DNA of 64,000 bases from Hedera helix (GCA_947179155.2 OX359270.1:22891056-22955055), one strand, 5' to 3'. Shown: positions 31,853 to 42,585, numbered from the stretch's first letter. A program made the numbers and translations. The notes: generated by a model from the letters alone, not told the origin.

Positions 31853-32187
31853 ATGTCGCCACGTAGACGCCAGCAACCAGTACAAAAAAACCCAAAAGCA
31901 TCCGTTAATGAACCGAGGGATTAGGTAAAATCATATGCAATGGTTTGTAGATTTTTTAGTGAATGCTTTACAAGGAGGAAATCAACGTGTTGAGAACTCA
32001 ATTCCCCCGATAGCTCAAGTAACCAACTTTAAAGATTTCAAGAATGTGGGACCACCCGAATTTAGGGGAAATCGGGACCCGATAGAAGCCCAAACGTGGG
32101 TGAAAGAAATAGAAAAGGAATTTGTCATTACACGAGTGAGAGAAGACTAGAAAACTGCGAATTACGGAAAGAATCACCAGGGAGTTT
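31853..32187 (+). pseudogene. Gypsy Gag N-terminal part, truncated
   Basis: An ATG at 31853 starts M-S-P-R-R-R-Q-Q-P, a common plant gypsy Gag start. In another frame, 31935-32150 contains F-K-D-F-K-N-V-G-P-P-E-F-R-G and D-P-I-E-A-Q-T-W-V-K-E-I-E-K, the conserved beginning of the Gag retrotrans domain. It stops at 32148-32150 and the zinc knuckles follow within about 60 bases. Most of the roughly 200-residue Gag core is therefore deleted. Confidence 0.75.
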
Positions 32188-32430
32188 ATGAAAGGCAAAA
32201 GTGTGTGTTATAATTGTGGACAGGAGAGACACATCTCTCGCAATTGCTCGAACCTAAAGAAGATAAAAGGATGCTTTATATGCAGATCACCGGATCATCT
32301 AGCCCAAAACTGCCCAAAGAAGGGATCAGAAAGAGGAAATATTAATAGGGGAAACCAAAGCAAACTGACTATCACCGGACATGCCCAGCCCAGTCGCCCA
32401 ACTGCAAGAACTTTTAATATAACTGTATAG
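32188..32430 (+). pseudogene. Gypsy Gag double zinc knuckle
   Basis: Two CCHC-type knuckles: C-Y-N-C-G-Q-E-R-H-I-S-R-N-C near residue 7 and C-F-I-C-R-S-P-D-H-L-A-Q-N-C near 29. These bind element RNA during packaging. The frame ends just before the protease piece. Confidence 0.88.
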
Positions 32431-32451
32431 GATGTTTTCACCTCAAAGGAT

Positions 32452-32738
32452 GTGGTATCAGGTATTCTCCTAATCAATAGTATGAATACTTATGTATTGT
32501 TTGATTCAGGTGCTACCTGTTTTTTTATATCTAATGAATTTGCTCAGTGCTTAAATTTACCTCTAGAGAATTTAGCGTGTCCTTTGAATATAGAAGTTCC
32601 AAATAAAGAGGTGATTCCTATTAGACATGTACATAGGAATTGTTGCGTTGAGATAAGAGGGCATAAATTGCCAGTAGATTTAATCCCGATTAAACTATGA
32701 GAGTTTGATATGATTTTAGGTTATACAACCATGGGACA
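32452..32738 (+). pseudogene. Gypsy protease
   Basis: V-L-F-D-S-G-A-T near residue 16 is the D-S-G active site of a retropepsin-like aspartic protease, and L-P-V-D-L-I-P-I near 74 fits its later strand. A TGA interrupts before the phrase equivalent to D-V-I-L-G. The enzyme would cleave the element polyprotein. Confidence 0.8.
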
Positions 32739-33128
32739 ATGATTGATTGTCAGAGAAAATGTGTAAACATTCATACTCCGAAGAAGTCTAAGGTAGTATT
32801 TTATGGTAGCACATCGCCTAGACAATCCTACTATCTGACGATGATGCAGGCCAAGAAGTTATTGAGGAAATGGTGTGTAGGTTATCTAGTTCACATAGTT
32901 GATACGCAGAAAGCCGAAGTAGAGATGAGTCAGATACATGTAGTGAAAGAGTTTGTAGATATATTCCTAGAAGAGTTATCCGGTCTACCACCAAATAGGG
33001 AGATCGAGTTTGTGATAGACATAGTGCTAGGAGAAACACCAATTTTAAAGGCTCCATACAAGATGACACTAGTTGAGATGAAAGAGTTGATGGTCCAATT
33101 ACAAGAGTTGCTGGATAAGAGTTGTTAG
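32739..33128 (+). pseudogene. Gypsy protease-RT linker and RT N-terminus
   Basis: A 129-codon piece containing V-V-K-E-F-V-D-I-F-L-E-E-L-S-G-L-P-P-N-R-E and A-P-Y-K-M-T-L-V-E-M-K-E-L, the usual lead-in to gypsy RT. It overlaps the next frame by a few bases at a shift. Confidence 0.8.
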
Positions 33129-33988
33129 ATAAGGGTTATATACAACCGAGCGTATCTCCATGGGGAGCACATGTGCTATTTATTAAGAGGAATGATGGAT
33201 CGTTACGGCTTTGTATCGACCATCGAGAGTTGAACAAAGTGACGATTAAGAACAAGTATCAACTGTCGAGGATTAACAACCTATTCGATCAACTAAAAAG
33301 AACGAAGTACTTTTCTAAAATATATTTGAGGATGGGATACCATCAGTGGAACGTGAGGAATGAGGATGTCCCAAAAATGGCATTCAAGACTCGCTATAGG
33401 TATTACGAGTTTCAGGTAATATCGTTTGGGTTAACGAATGCGCCAGCTGCATTCATGGACTTGATGAATAGAGTATTCAAGCTATATTTGGATAAGTTTG
33501 TGGTGGTATTCATTGATGATATCTTAATTTACTCTAAAACACAGGATGAGCATGCTGATCATATATGGGTAGTATTGGAAACGTTAAGAAAAGAAAAGTT
33601 ATACCCAAAAATTTTAAAGTGTGAATTCTGGTTAGAGAATGTGCAATTTTTGGGGTACGTGATGAATAAAGATGGGATATCAGTAGATCATGCAAAGGTG
33701 GAAGCAGTGATCAACTGGAAGCAGCCAAAGACGCCAACGAAAGTACGAAGTTTCTTAGGGTTGGTAGATTACTATCGAGAATTTATCAAAGATTTTTCCA
33801 AGATAGCGACCTCGTTAACCAACTTAACAAGGAAAACAGTGAAATTTATCTGGACGAAGAAGTTTGAGGAAAGCATCAAAGAGCTAAAGAAGAGATTAAG
33901 TGAGGCACCTATGTTATCCTTACCGGATAACACAGGGGATTTTGTGGTGTACAATGACGCGTCACATAAAGGACTGGGTGTGTGTTGA
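33122..33988 (+). pseudogene. Gypsy reverse transcriptase and start of RNase H
   Basis: A 288-codon open piece with RT landmarks in order: S-P-W-G-A-H-V-L-F near residue 12, L-R-L-C-I-D-H-R-E-L-N-K near 29, F-S-K-I-Y-L-R-M-G-Y-H-Q near 64 (first catalytic Asp of the usual K-I-D-L-R replaced by Tyr), F-G-L-T-N-A-P-A-A-F near 101, and V-V-F-I-D-D-I-L-I-Y-S near 127 with both catalytic aspartates. F-L-G-Y-V and the R-S-F-L-G-L-V-D-Y-Y-R-E-F connection follow. V-V-Y-N-D-A-S-H-K-G near 276 begins RNase H with its first Asp. Stops follow. Confidence 0.92.
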
Positions 33989-35267
33989 TGCAAAATGGAA
34001 ATGTCATAGCGTATGAGTCACGACAGTTGAAATAGTTTGAGAAGGGATATCCAACGCATGATCTCGACTTAGCGGCAGTAGTTTTTTCCCTAAAAATCTA
34101 AAGGCATTATTTGTACGAGGAGAAGTGTGAAATATACACAAACCATAACAGTCTGAAGTATATTTTCACGCATAAATAGTTGAATATGAGGCAGCAGAGA
34201 TGGTTGGAGTTAATAAAAGATTATGATTGCGAGATTCTCTATCATCCATGAAAAGCAATTATGGTGGCAGACGCCTTAAGCATAAAAGGAAGGGAGAAGT
34301 TATCAATATTGACAGCTCAGGATAAGCTAATAAAAGAAATGGCGAGGATGGAAATCTAAGTAAGGTGTACGATAAAATTGGAAGAGAAATTGTTCATGAT
34401 ATAGGCGCATCCAAGTTTATTGGACAAAATAAAGGAAGCACAAAATGTGGATGAAAAATGTAGAAGAATAAAGGAGAGAATAACATAAAGTAAAGAGGTT
34501 AAATTTAAGGTGGATAAGGAAGGAATCTAAAGATTTGAAGAACGAGTGTGGGTGCTGGTAGTGTCAAAATTATAAATAAATAAAAAATTACAAGAGGCAC
34601 ATAATTCGACATATTCAATTCATCCGAGCAGTACGAAAATATATCAAGAACTTCATCAATATTTTTGGTGGCCCAATATGAAAAAAAAAGTTGTCGGATG
34701 CATGAGCAAATGCCTAATATGTCAAATAGTTAAAGCAAAATATCATAGACCAAGTAGTCAACTACAACCCTTAGAAATATCGAAATGAAAATGGGAGCAT
34801 ATTACAATGGGCTTCGTGGTAGGACTTTCAGCTACTTAGAAGTGCTTTGATGCTATATAGGTTATAGTAGACCGACTAACAAAATCAACGCACTTTCTGT
34901 CGATCAAAGTCAGATTAAATTTGGATCAATTGGCTAAGTTATATATTAAAGAAATTATTTCGAGACATGGAGTGTCGGTATCTATAGTGTCAGGTTGAGA
35001 TCCGCGCTTCATGTTAAATTTTTGGAGAAGTTTGCAAAAGAGAATAAGAACCCAGTTGAGGTTGTGTACTGCACCATCCTCAAACTGACGGGCAAAGTAA
35101 GCGGACAATTCAAACATTGAAAGACATGTTGAGAGCTTGTATAATGGACTTCAAAGGAAATTGGGATGACCACCTACCTCTAGTGGAGTTTGCATATAAT
35201 AACAGTTACCACGCAAGTATAGGCATGTCGCCTTACGAAGCTTTGTAAGGAAGAAAGTGCAGAACGT
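33989..35267 (+). pseudogene. Gypsy RNase H remainder and integrase first half, many stops
   Basis: Homology is clear in shifting frames. The integrase zinc domain lies at about 34590-34730 (A-H-N-S-T-Y-S-I-H-P, then C-L-I-C). The first catalytic Asp region is near 34850 (V-D-R-L-T-K-S-T-H-F), and the later acidic region near 35150-35250 has Y-N-N-S-Y and S-P-Y-E-A-L. Nonsense and shift mutations are dense, making this the most decayed part of the element. Confidence 0.8.
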
Positions 35268-36444
35268 TGATGAGTGGATTTTATACCTATGAATAAGTAC
35301 TTCTGGCTTAATGATTTGCGAGTTTTTGGGAGTTATTTATGTTTCTATAAGTGATTTTTATGGTTCATAATTTTTTATTCTGGATGTGCAGGTTTTTGGA
35401 CTAAAAGGGCAAAATGGTCATTTTTAGTCAAGACCACCACTGTCGCAGTGGTCAAGTATGCTAGTCTCAGGCGAGATTTTTTTATAAAACCAAATTTGTT
35501 AAATGACCTAAAATTGAACATATATTATTCTACATAGCAGCTATTGATCAATTTTTTAGAGCAAAAGAACACTTGTGCTTCATGGATTGGAAAACAACAA
35601 AGTGAATGGAGCTTTGTAAAGATTGGAACTTGTTGTCATTAGGAATTTCATTCTTTGATCCTTTCTTTTCTTATTGTAATCCATTGATGATAAATATTGT
35701 GTTAATGATGTTTATTTTAAAAGCTATGAACTAAACTTCCATTCTAAGATTTCAATGGATCCCAATGCTTAGTTTTGATTAACTTTCTTTCCTTTTAATT
35801 ATTTTGGATCATTTATGGGTGGATTGTCATGTTTTCTGCTTCATGTATTGATTGCTTAACTTTTTATTAATGTAGTGCTCTTTATGAAACTGGAAGGTGG
35901 AGTATAGAGTGTAGACCTAAAACTTGATAACGCGTGTTATGTATTTTCATCTTAGGATTGGAAGCATAAATTATATATAGGATAGAAATATACATACATG
36001 TCATGTGAAGCCTTTGTGAGACCCTAATCTTAATTACTCTTTGTCTAATCAATTTCACATAGACATATAGTGATTTGCTTAGTATGGGGATATTCATTAG
36101 ACTATCGGAAGAGGTCTATGAGTGTATTAATGTCTCTTTTGACCATTCGTGTGATTCAATAATTAAAGGAAGGGTTAGGAGGTTTTAAAAAGACATTGGG
36201 GGAAATTGTGATCTTAGATTGTCTCATATTGATATTAGTTGCTACTCGCTACTTACAGTGTCAATCTGTTTTTTACATATTCACCATCTTTGATCATTAT
36301 TTAAATAAGGTTAATTTGATATAAGTTTAATATTCCGAAAGTGTTAGTGTTAGTTCCTCGTGGGATCAACATTTTACTAAATATTATATTACTTATGGGT
36401 CGCGTATACTTGCGCGAGTTATTAATTGATAAATCGAACCAACA
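35268..36444 (+). mobile_element. Solo-LTR-like insertion (1,177 bp) splitting the gypsy integrase
   Basis: Integrase homology stops at a phrase encoding G-R-K-C-R and resumes after 36444 with P-L-C-W-D-A-V-G. The intervening DNA starts TGATGAGTGG and ends ACCAACA, fitting LTR ends. The flanking pentamers AACGT (35263-35267) and AACAC (36445-36449) agree at three of five positions. No primer-binding site, polypurine tract or reading frame is inside, which suggests a solo LTR left by recombination. The late phrase GTTCCTCGTGGGATCAAC and CTTGCGCG recall Ogre/Tat-type LTRs, but this is recollection only. Confidence 0.55.
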
Positions 36445-36928
36445 AACACCCTTGTGTTGGGATGCGGTAGGGGAACGTCAGCTTTTGGGGCCAAAATTGG
36501 TGCAACAGACTGCAGAGATAGTCAGGGTAATAAGAGCTAGATTAGTAACAGCTCAAGAAAGGCAGAAAAAGTACACAGATTTGTATCGACAAAACTAAGA
36601 TTTTGAAGGAGGATGCTTCGTATTTTTGAAAGTATCTCACTGAAAAGGAAAAATAAGATTCGAGAAGAAAGGAAAACTAGGCCCTAGGTTTATAGGACCT
36701 TTTGAGGTATTGAAAAGAATAGAGGAAGTGGCGTACGAGGTAGTCTTACCTCCTGAACTGAAACATATCCATAATATGTTTTATGTTTTAGTGCTACGAC
36801 TATACAAGCCGGACTACAAGCACATGATAACCTATGAGCCTATACAAATCGAGAAGAATTTAACTTATGAAGAAGTTCCCTTCCAAATAATTGACAGAAA
36901 AAAGAAAAAAATTTACGAAATAAGGTAA
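36445..36928 (+). pseudogene. Gypsy integrase C-terminal part
   Basis: Two open pieces (within 36341-36598 and 36710-36928) carry P-L-C-W-D-A-V-G-E, A-Q-E-R-Q-K-K-Y-T-D and then V-A-Y-E-V-V-L-P-P-E-L and H-N-M-F-Y-V-L-V-L-R, the usual C-terminal tail of plant gypsy integrase. Further residues (Y-E-E-V-P-F-Q-I-I-D) lie where a chromodomain would start, but none is evident. A shift separates the two pieces. Confidence 0.8.
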
Positions 36929-37050
36929 TATATTTGGTGAAGGTAGTGTGGAGGAACCACAATACCGAGGAGGTAACGTGAAAACTCAAGGATAAGATGA
37001 GAGAGAATTACCCCCATCTTTTTGTAGTAATTCTGAGGACGGAATCTTTA

Positions 37051-37063
37051 TAAGAGGGGAAAA
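37051..37063 (+). other. Gypsy polypurine tract
   Basis: TAAGAGGGGAAAA directly before the 3' LTR TG end; primes plus-strand synthesis in this family. Confidence 0.85.
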
Positions 37064-37153
37064 TGTAATAACCAAGATATTATGTAACACTATTATTAAT
37101 GAAATAAAAACTAATTAAAAAAATTCTTTGTGCAATTGATTTGCACAATTGTG

Positions 37154-37205
<52 letters not shown>
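37064..37205 (+). repeat. Gypsy 3' LTR, left segment
   Basis: TGTAATAACCAAGATATTAT... to the (AT)n tract; matches 15994-16095. Cut by the pararetrovirus block. Confidence 0.92.
37157..37203. repeat. (AT)n tract at the left edge of the pararetrovirus block
   Basis: About 47 bases of alternating AT. At the corresponding place the 5' LTR (about 16085) has only a short ATATATA. Confidence 0.95.
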
Positions 37206-37208
<3 letters not shown>

Positions 37209-37648
37209 GAGGAAAAAAACAAGAAAATCAGAGTGAACCAAAAGTACGGGCTTTCAAGAGGGCGGAAGAGGAAAATAAAACAAGGAAATCAGAGTGAACC
37301 AAAAGTACGGGCTTTCACCACTCACCATGCTAATGGGTTTTGCAGATAGTGACCTTGGCCTTGTAGAATAGGGGGTTAACTACTCACAGATCATATTCAT
37401 AAGTAAAGTATGCATGATGCAGGGGAAGTAAGAAAGGGACCGCACAGTTGAATACTTATAAACTGAAATAACTGAAATATATTTATTGAATCAGAAAATA
37501 TTTACATACATGAAGCAAAGTACATAATCAGAAAGTAAAACAATTAACTTGATTACTAAACAGAAGGACTCAGGAAACAGAGAAGAAACTTAAGATTAGT
37601 CAGAGAATGAGCTCTGAGTCTTACAAAGTTTCTTGAATGTTTCTTCCT
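37206..37648 (-). pseudogene. Pararetrovirus leader segment, inverted
   Basis: The minus strand of 37381-37648 matches 44271-44538, the region starting about 45 bases after the viral TATA box and including the polyadenylation signal. It then extends a further 175 bases to the (AT)n edge, probably leader sequence leading toward the primer site. Within that extension a unit of about 50 bases is directly duplicated (37208-37256 and 37267-37316, both ending GTACGGGCTTTCA). No coding capacity. Confidence 0.75.
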
Positions 37649-38146
37649 AGTTATTGTATGTGCTATTAGCGTTTTGATTTGACTATTCATATGTTATCAT
37701 CTAGGCTTTTACTGTCTATGTTTGCTTATCGTATCCTTGGATCACCTTCCTTACAGTAGACCACCTTGATTTGTTCCGAAGCAGTCGTAAGTCTCTTGGT
37801 TTGAGCAGTGATTCTGCAATTACAGGAATAATAACTACGGTATGAGTCTGCATATGTAAGTAGGTCTGTATCTAAGACATACTGATAGCAGCAGATATGT
37901 AAAGTCATGGATATAATAATATGATTGACATTTCACTTCACTAGTTAGTTCATATTTGAACTTGTGCTCTATTCCTCTTGTTTTATGCAGTGGCTTCTTT
38001 TGAAGTATCACATGCAACGAGAATCCACTCTTTGTGGCTCCTAAATCCCTCAACTAAGGATTTAGTATCTCAGTTTTTCCTTTCAATCTTCTCTTTCTTT
38101 GCAGATAGAAGACCAGCCTTGTGGAAAAAGGTTTTTCAAAATTTCT
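37649..38146 (+). other. Pararetrovirus post-primer-site leader, left copy
   Basis: Starts a few bases after the primer-binding site position (compare 49613-49622) and runs to the movement protein ATG. A pyrimidine tract ending TTTCTTTGCAG at 38093-38103 looks like a splice acceptor and is kept in both copies. A short upstream frame (37978-38160) overlaps the main start in another frame; coding status unknown. Confidence 0.6.
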
Positions 38147-39511
38147 ATGAATCGTTTATTTAGATCTACTTCTTCAGTCAGTTCTAGATCATCTTTATCT
38201 TCTATTCCTGACATAGTGAACCAAGAAGATCATAGTTATGAAAATCTTAGTCAAGATTTGGGAAACTGGAATATCCCTAGTATTTCTCCCAAAGAGATTT
38301 ACCAGTCAACTTTCTTAGATAATTTTAAGTTTGATTATAGTGTTAAAACTGTTGAGAAAATTTATGCTATTAATAAAGATCATGAAACTTGTAGTTTGCT
38401 CACTACTGAAGTCATCAACAAACAGAGAAAAAAGGGATACAAATTTATCCACATCGGATTAATTCAAGTTACTGTTAACTCTTTAAGTATTAAAGGAATT
38501 AATTCAAGTATTTTGTTGTGTCTTAGAGATGCCAGATATTTGAATTACCACCCTAGTATCTTAGGAATAATGGAATCTAGCTTGCATAATGGACCTGTCC
38601 ATTTTAATTGCTTCCCAGATTTTACATTAAGCCTAAGTGACCCTCATTTATTAAAAGCTTTAACTTTGAATATTAAAACTGCTGGTGAGATTACTCAAAT
38701 GATTGAAGGATCTCAAGCTTTAGCTTTAATATACAGAATTTATTATAAAACTATGAAAACAAATTTAAATGTAAAAGTTTTAAGTAAAAGTCCTAAAGAC
38801 AAAACTGTTTTAATTCAAAGTAGTACCAGTGATGTTAATATTCAAGTTCCAAAGACTCTTCTTTGGAAAGATGTGACTCTTCCGAGTCAATGGATATTAG
38901 ATAATGAAGGTCCCCAACGACCTGTCATTCATGAAGTTATTAACTTTGATAATGTTAAACAATATTTAGATGGTACTGTTAGAATAAGTTTTGATGATTC
39001 AAGACTTAGGCGCCCTCTGATTATTGAAGACGTTATCAGTCAATCTTCTTCCCAGACCAGAAAAGATTCTGACCTCTTAGGAAAAACTAATTTACCTGAT
39101 GTAAAATTAAAAGGAATTTTTACTGAAGGACAAACAAGTCATCCCTGTTATGACAAGTTTGAACCAGTCAATCAACCTGAGGATGATGAATCTCAAAATT
39201 TATCTCCTACCCAGTCTGACTTTGGACCTAAGGCAGTTCATCATCAACTCCGTGTTATTCAAAAAGAATTTAAAATCAATGATCAATATTTGATTAATGA
39301 TTTTAACTCTAAAGAAAATAAACCTAGAAGACACCTTTTTCGTGCCCAACATAGCAAGGAAGAGCGTGAGAAAATAATTAAAAAATGGAGAAGATTTGTA
39401 ACTAAAGAAAAAATAAACATTACCTTCTATTCATGGTATGATACATATTATGGAAAATGTAATGTTATAACTAAGCATAAATGGACTAAAATTCATAAAT
39501 GGCTTACCTAG
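38147..39511 (+). pseudogene. Pararetrovirus movement protein and coat protein N-terminus, left copy (internally deleted)
   Basis: Read from the ATG at 38147 (M-N-R-L-F-R-S); upstream in-frame codons lack an ATG. Residues 40-240 fit the caulimovirid 30K-superfamily movement domain, with I-H-I-G-L-I-Q-V-T-V and C-F-P-D-F-T-L-S-L landmarks. This family lines or enlarges plasmodesmata for cell-to-cell spread. The frame continues into a Lys-rich region leading to the coat domain, then ends early. About 1.04 kb present in the right copy (between about 47768 and 46730) is missing at 39489, and the join puts the rest out of frame. Confidence 0.82.
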
Positions 39512-40436
39512 TTTATTTGCTCATAAAATTTGTGAAGAATTATCTAAAGCTTTAGGTTTTATTGATTATAACAATTTAACCTATGGTGATATTATTAGCC
39601 AAATTCAAAAAACTAGTTTAAAAATGTGTATTAATTTCAAAATTAGTAAACAAGCTAATAAAGATAAAAATAGAGCCAAATATGAATTGGGAACATTCTG
39701 TGAACAGTATGGTTTGCCGCATATTGCCCCTTCAAGAAGAAAACATATTAAACACCATAAAAAAGATAATTACAAGTCCAGAAGAAAAAGTTATAATAAA
39801 AAATATGACTATTATAAACAATCTTCTTATAAGAAAAAACCTTACAAAAAGCCTTCTTTTAACTCTAAGAAGAAGAATTATAAGAAATTTGATAAAAGTA
39901 AAGTTATTTGTCACAACTGTGACAAGCCAGGCCATTACAAAAATGAATGTAAAGTAAAAGAAAAACTTAAACAATTAAAAATCACTGATGAAGATACTGA
40001 ACAAATTCTAGATTTAATGAGAATAGAAAATTACTCTACTAATGATAACTATGATGATACATTTTCTGATTCGTCTAATAATTCTAGTAGCAGTAATAAT
40101 CCAGATGTCACCCTCGGATGTGTGGATAGTTGCTGCAATAAAAAACTTAATGTTATTAACAAAGTTAATGTTCTTATTGCTAACGATGAAGAACAAAATT
40201 TACTTATTGATTTGATAAGTAAAATTACTGATCCAAAATTAAAGAAAAGATACACTAAGCAGTTAAAAGATTTATTAACAAAAGATAATCCTATTGATAA
40301 GATAAATATGGTTAAAGAAAAACCTGTTTTTAGCCTTAATAAAACTCTTGAAAGGTTTAAAAATCCAGTCAAAGAAATTACTTTACCAGAACTACATTCT
40401 AAAGTAAAAAACTTAAAGAAAAAATTTCTAAGTTAA
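39512..40436 (+). pseudogene. Pararetrovirus coat protein, C-terminal part with zinc knuckle, left copy
   Basis: Open from 39624, in the same order as the right copy after the deletion. A Lys/Tyr-rich basic stretch (about residues 45-90) precedes C-H-N-C-D-K-P-G-H-Y-K-N-E-C, a CCHC knuckle typical of caulimovirid coat proteins for packaging viral RNA/DNA. An acidic Ser/Asn-rich tract and a Cys-rich V-D-S-C-C-N follow. The frame ends at a TAA (40434-40436) shared with the right copy, where the pol frame takes over in the -1 frame. Confidence 0.85.
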
Positions 40437-41617
40437 AGCAAGATATTGAAGAGATTAAAACTAAGAATGTTATTGCTATTGATAATTCTGCTGATAGCAG
40501 TAGTGAAGGAGAAGAGTCTGAAACCTCTGTGAATGAGGCCTCCGATTCTCCTGAAATAGATGAGGCTAAGGCTTCAACTAGTCAATTTAACCTTGCTGAA
40601 CAAGGTAATTCTTTAAAAAGATTGAAAGATATTACTATTCAAAAATGGTATATTAATGTAACACTAGTTATTAACAAAACCTTTATTTTGGAATTTCCTG
40701 CTCTTGTTGATACAGGTGCTGACCTCAATTGTATCCAAGAAGGATTGATTCCTACTAGGTATTATGAAAAAACTAGTGAAAGACTTAGTTCTGCTAATGG
40801 TAGTCAAATGGAAATAAAATATAAATTACCTAAAGTTCATATTTGTCAAGATAATGTTTGTTTTAAAACATCCTTTGTTTTAATCAGAAACATGACTGGC
40901 AAAATAATTTTAGGATTACCATTTATATATTTATTATACCCATTTACTACTACTACTACCAAGGGATTGTCTAGTAATCACCTTGGGCAGAAGGTCACCT
41001 TTAGATTCATAACTGAACCTAAAGAGAGAGACCTACAGTGTATTCAAGATCAGTCAATTACCAAATATCTAAATATTTTAAATAATAAAACCCAACACTT
41101 GAGTTATTTAAAAAATGAAATTAATTACAAAAGAGTTGAGGAACAATTAAAAAATCCTAAACTCCAAGAAAAAATAAAAAAATTTCAAAATCTTTTAAGT
41201 CAGAATATTTGTTCTTACTTACCTCATGCTTTTTGGCACAGAAAAAAGCATATTATTAGGCTTCCTTATGCTAAGGAATTTAAAGAACATTTAATTCCTA
41301 CTAAGACTAGACCTATACAAATGAGTCACGAATTAATGGAATTTTGTAAAAAGGAAATTGATGATTTTCTTACTAAGGATTTAATTCGAAAGAGTAAATC
41401 CCCTTGGTCTTGTCCTGCTTTCTATGTCAATAAGAATTCTGAAATAGAAAGAGGAGTGCCTAGATTAGTTATTAATTATAAACCTTTAAATAAGGTTCTG
41501 GAATGGATTAGGTATCCATTACCAAATAAAAAGGATTTAATTAGTAGATTAAGTCAAGCTGTTGTCTTTAGTAAATTCGACCTTAAGAGTGGATTTCCAA
41601 ATTCATGTGGAAGATAG
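40437..41617 (+). pseudogene. Pararetrovirus protease and RT N-terminus, left copy
   Basis: The pol frame opens about 30 bases before the coat stop, in the -1 frame, with no ATG for a long way. V-D-T-G-A-D-L-N-C (about 40710) is the retropepsin active site. The RT lead-in (P-W-S-C-P-A-F-Y-V near 41400, P-R-L-V-I-N-Y-K-P-L-N-K near 41460) and F-S-K-F-D-L-K-S-G-F near 41570, with the first catalytic Asp, follow. An 8-base loss relative to the right copy, near 41595, shifts the frame. Confidence 0.85.
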
Positions 41618-42584
41618 GTATAAAACAACCTTTACTACACATTTTGGTCACTATGAATGGAATGTCATGTCATTTGGCCTTAAGAATGCTCCTAGTGAAT
41701 TTCAGAATATTATGAATGATATTTTGAATCCTTTCAGTCATTTTGCCATTGTTTATATTGATGATGTTCTAATTTTCTTAAATTCTATTGAAGAACATTG
41801 GAAACATCTAAATTCATTCTTTAGAACTGTTCAATCTAATGGATTAGTTCTATCTCAGTCAAAATGTAGTTTATTCCAAACTCAAGTTAAATTTCTTGGC
41901 CATAATATTCTGTATGGTCAAATTCACCCTATTGCCAGAGCTATTCAATTTGCTAGTAAATTCCCAGATGTTATTACTGATAAAAATCAGCTTCAAAGAT
42001 TTTTAGGTTCTCTAAATTACATCAGTGAATTCTATAAAAATCTGCGAATTATTTGCAAACCTCTGTTCGATCGATTAAAAACTAATCCTCCTCATTGGAC
42101 AAATATCCATACTTCTGTAGTCAAAAATCTAAAAAAGGATGTTAGGACTCTTCCTTGTCTTGGAATAGCTAATCCTACCGCTTTTAAAATAGTTGAAACT
42201 GATGCCTCTGATATTGGTTTTGGAGGTATTCTTAAGCAAAAGTTAACTCCTACTTCTTCTGAGCAAATTGTCTGTTTTTACTCACATGCTTGGAATCCAA
42301 CCCAAATCAATTATTCAACTATTAAAAAAGAGATCTTATCTCTAGTTTTGTGCATTAACATATTTCAAAGTGATTTATTAAATCAAAAGTTTTTGGTTAG
42401 AATTGATTGCAAGTCTTCAAAATATGTTTTAGAAAAGGATGTTGAAAATATCGCCTCTAAACAAAATTTTGCTAGATGGCAAGCTATTTTATCTATTTTT
42501 GATTTTGATATTTAATATATTAAAGGAAGTCAAAACTCTATTCCAGATTTTCTGATCAGAGAATTTATCCAATCAGGTACCAAA
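41600..42584 (+). pseudogene. Pararetrovirus RT C-terminal half and RNase H, left copy
   Basis: After the shift the homology continues openly to 42515: F-G-L-K-N-A-P-S-E-F near 41680, V-Y-I-D-D-V-L-I-F near 41755 (both catalytic aspartates present), then V-E-T-D-A-S-D-I-G-F-G near 42190, the start of RNase H. A TAA at 42513-42515 interrupts the last conserved phrase, which continues to a TGA at 42590-42592 overlapping the next ORF's start. These enzymes convert the viral RNA to DNA. Confidence 0.87.
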
Positions 42585-42585
42585 T

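Noticed and set aside
37149..37349. 66-codon frame starting in the (AT)n tract
   Set aside because: Its first third is alternating Tyr/Ile from the dinucleotide repeat and the rest is inverted viral leader; not a gene.
39732..40372. Minus-strand frames of 60-107 codons antisense to the viral coat gene (also 45850-46490 and 47398-47700 on the plus strand)
   Set aside because: Mirror frames of an A-rich coding region, rich in Phe/Ile/Leu; the same shadows appear in both viral copies.
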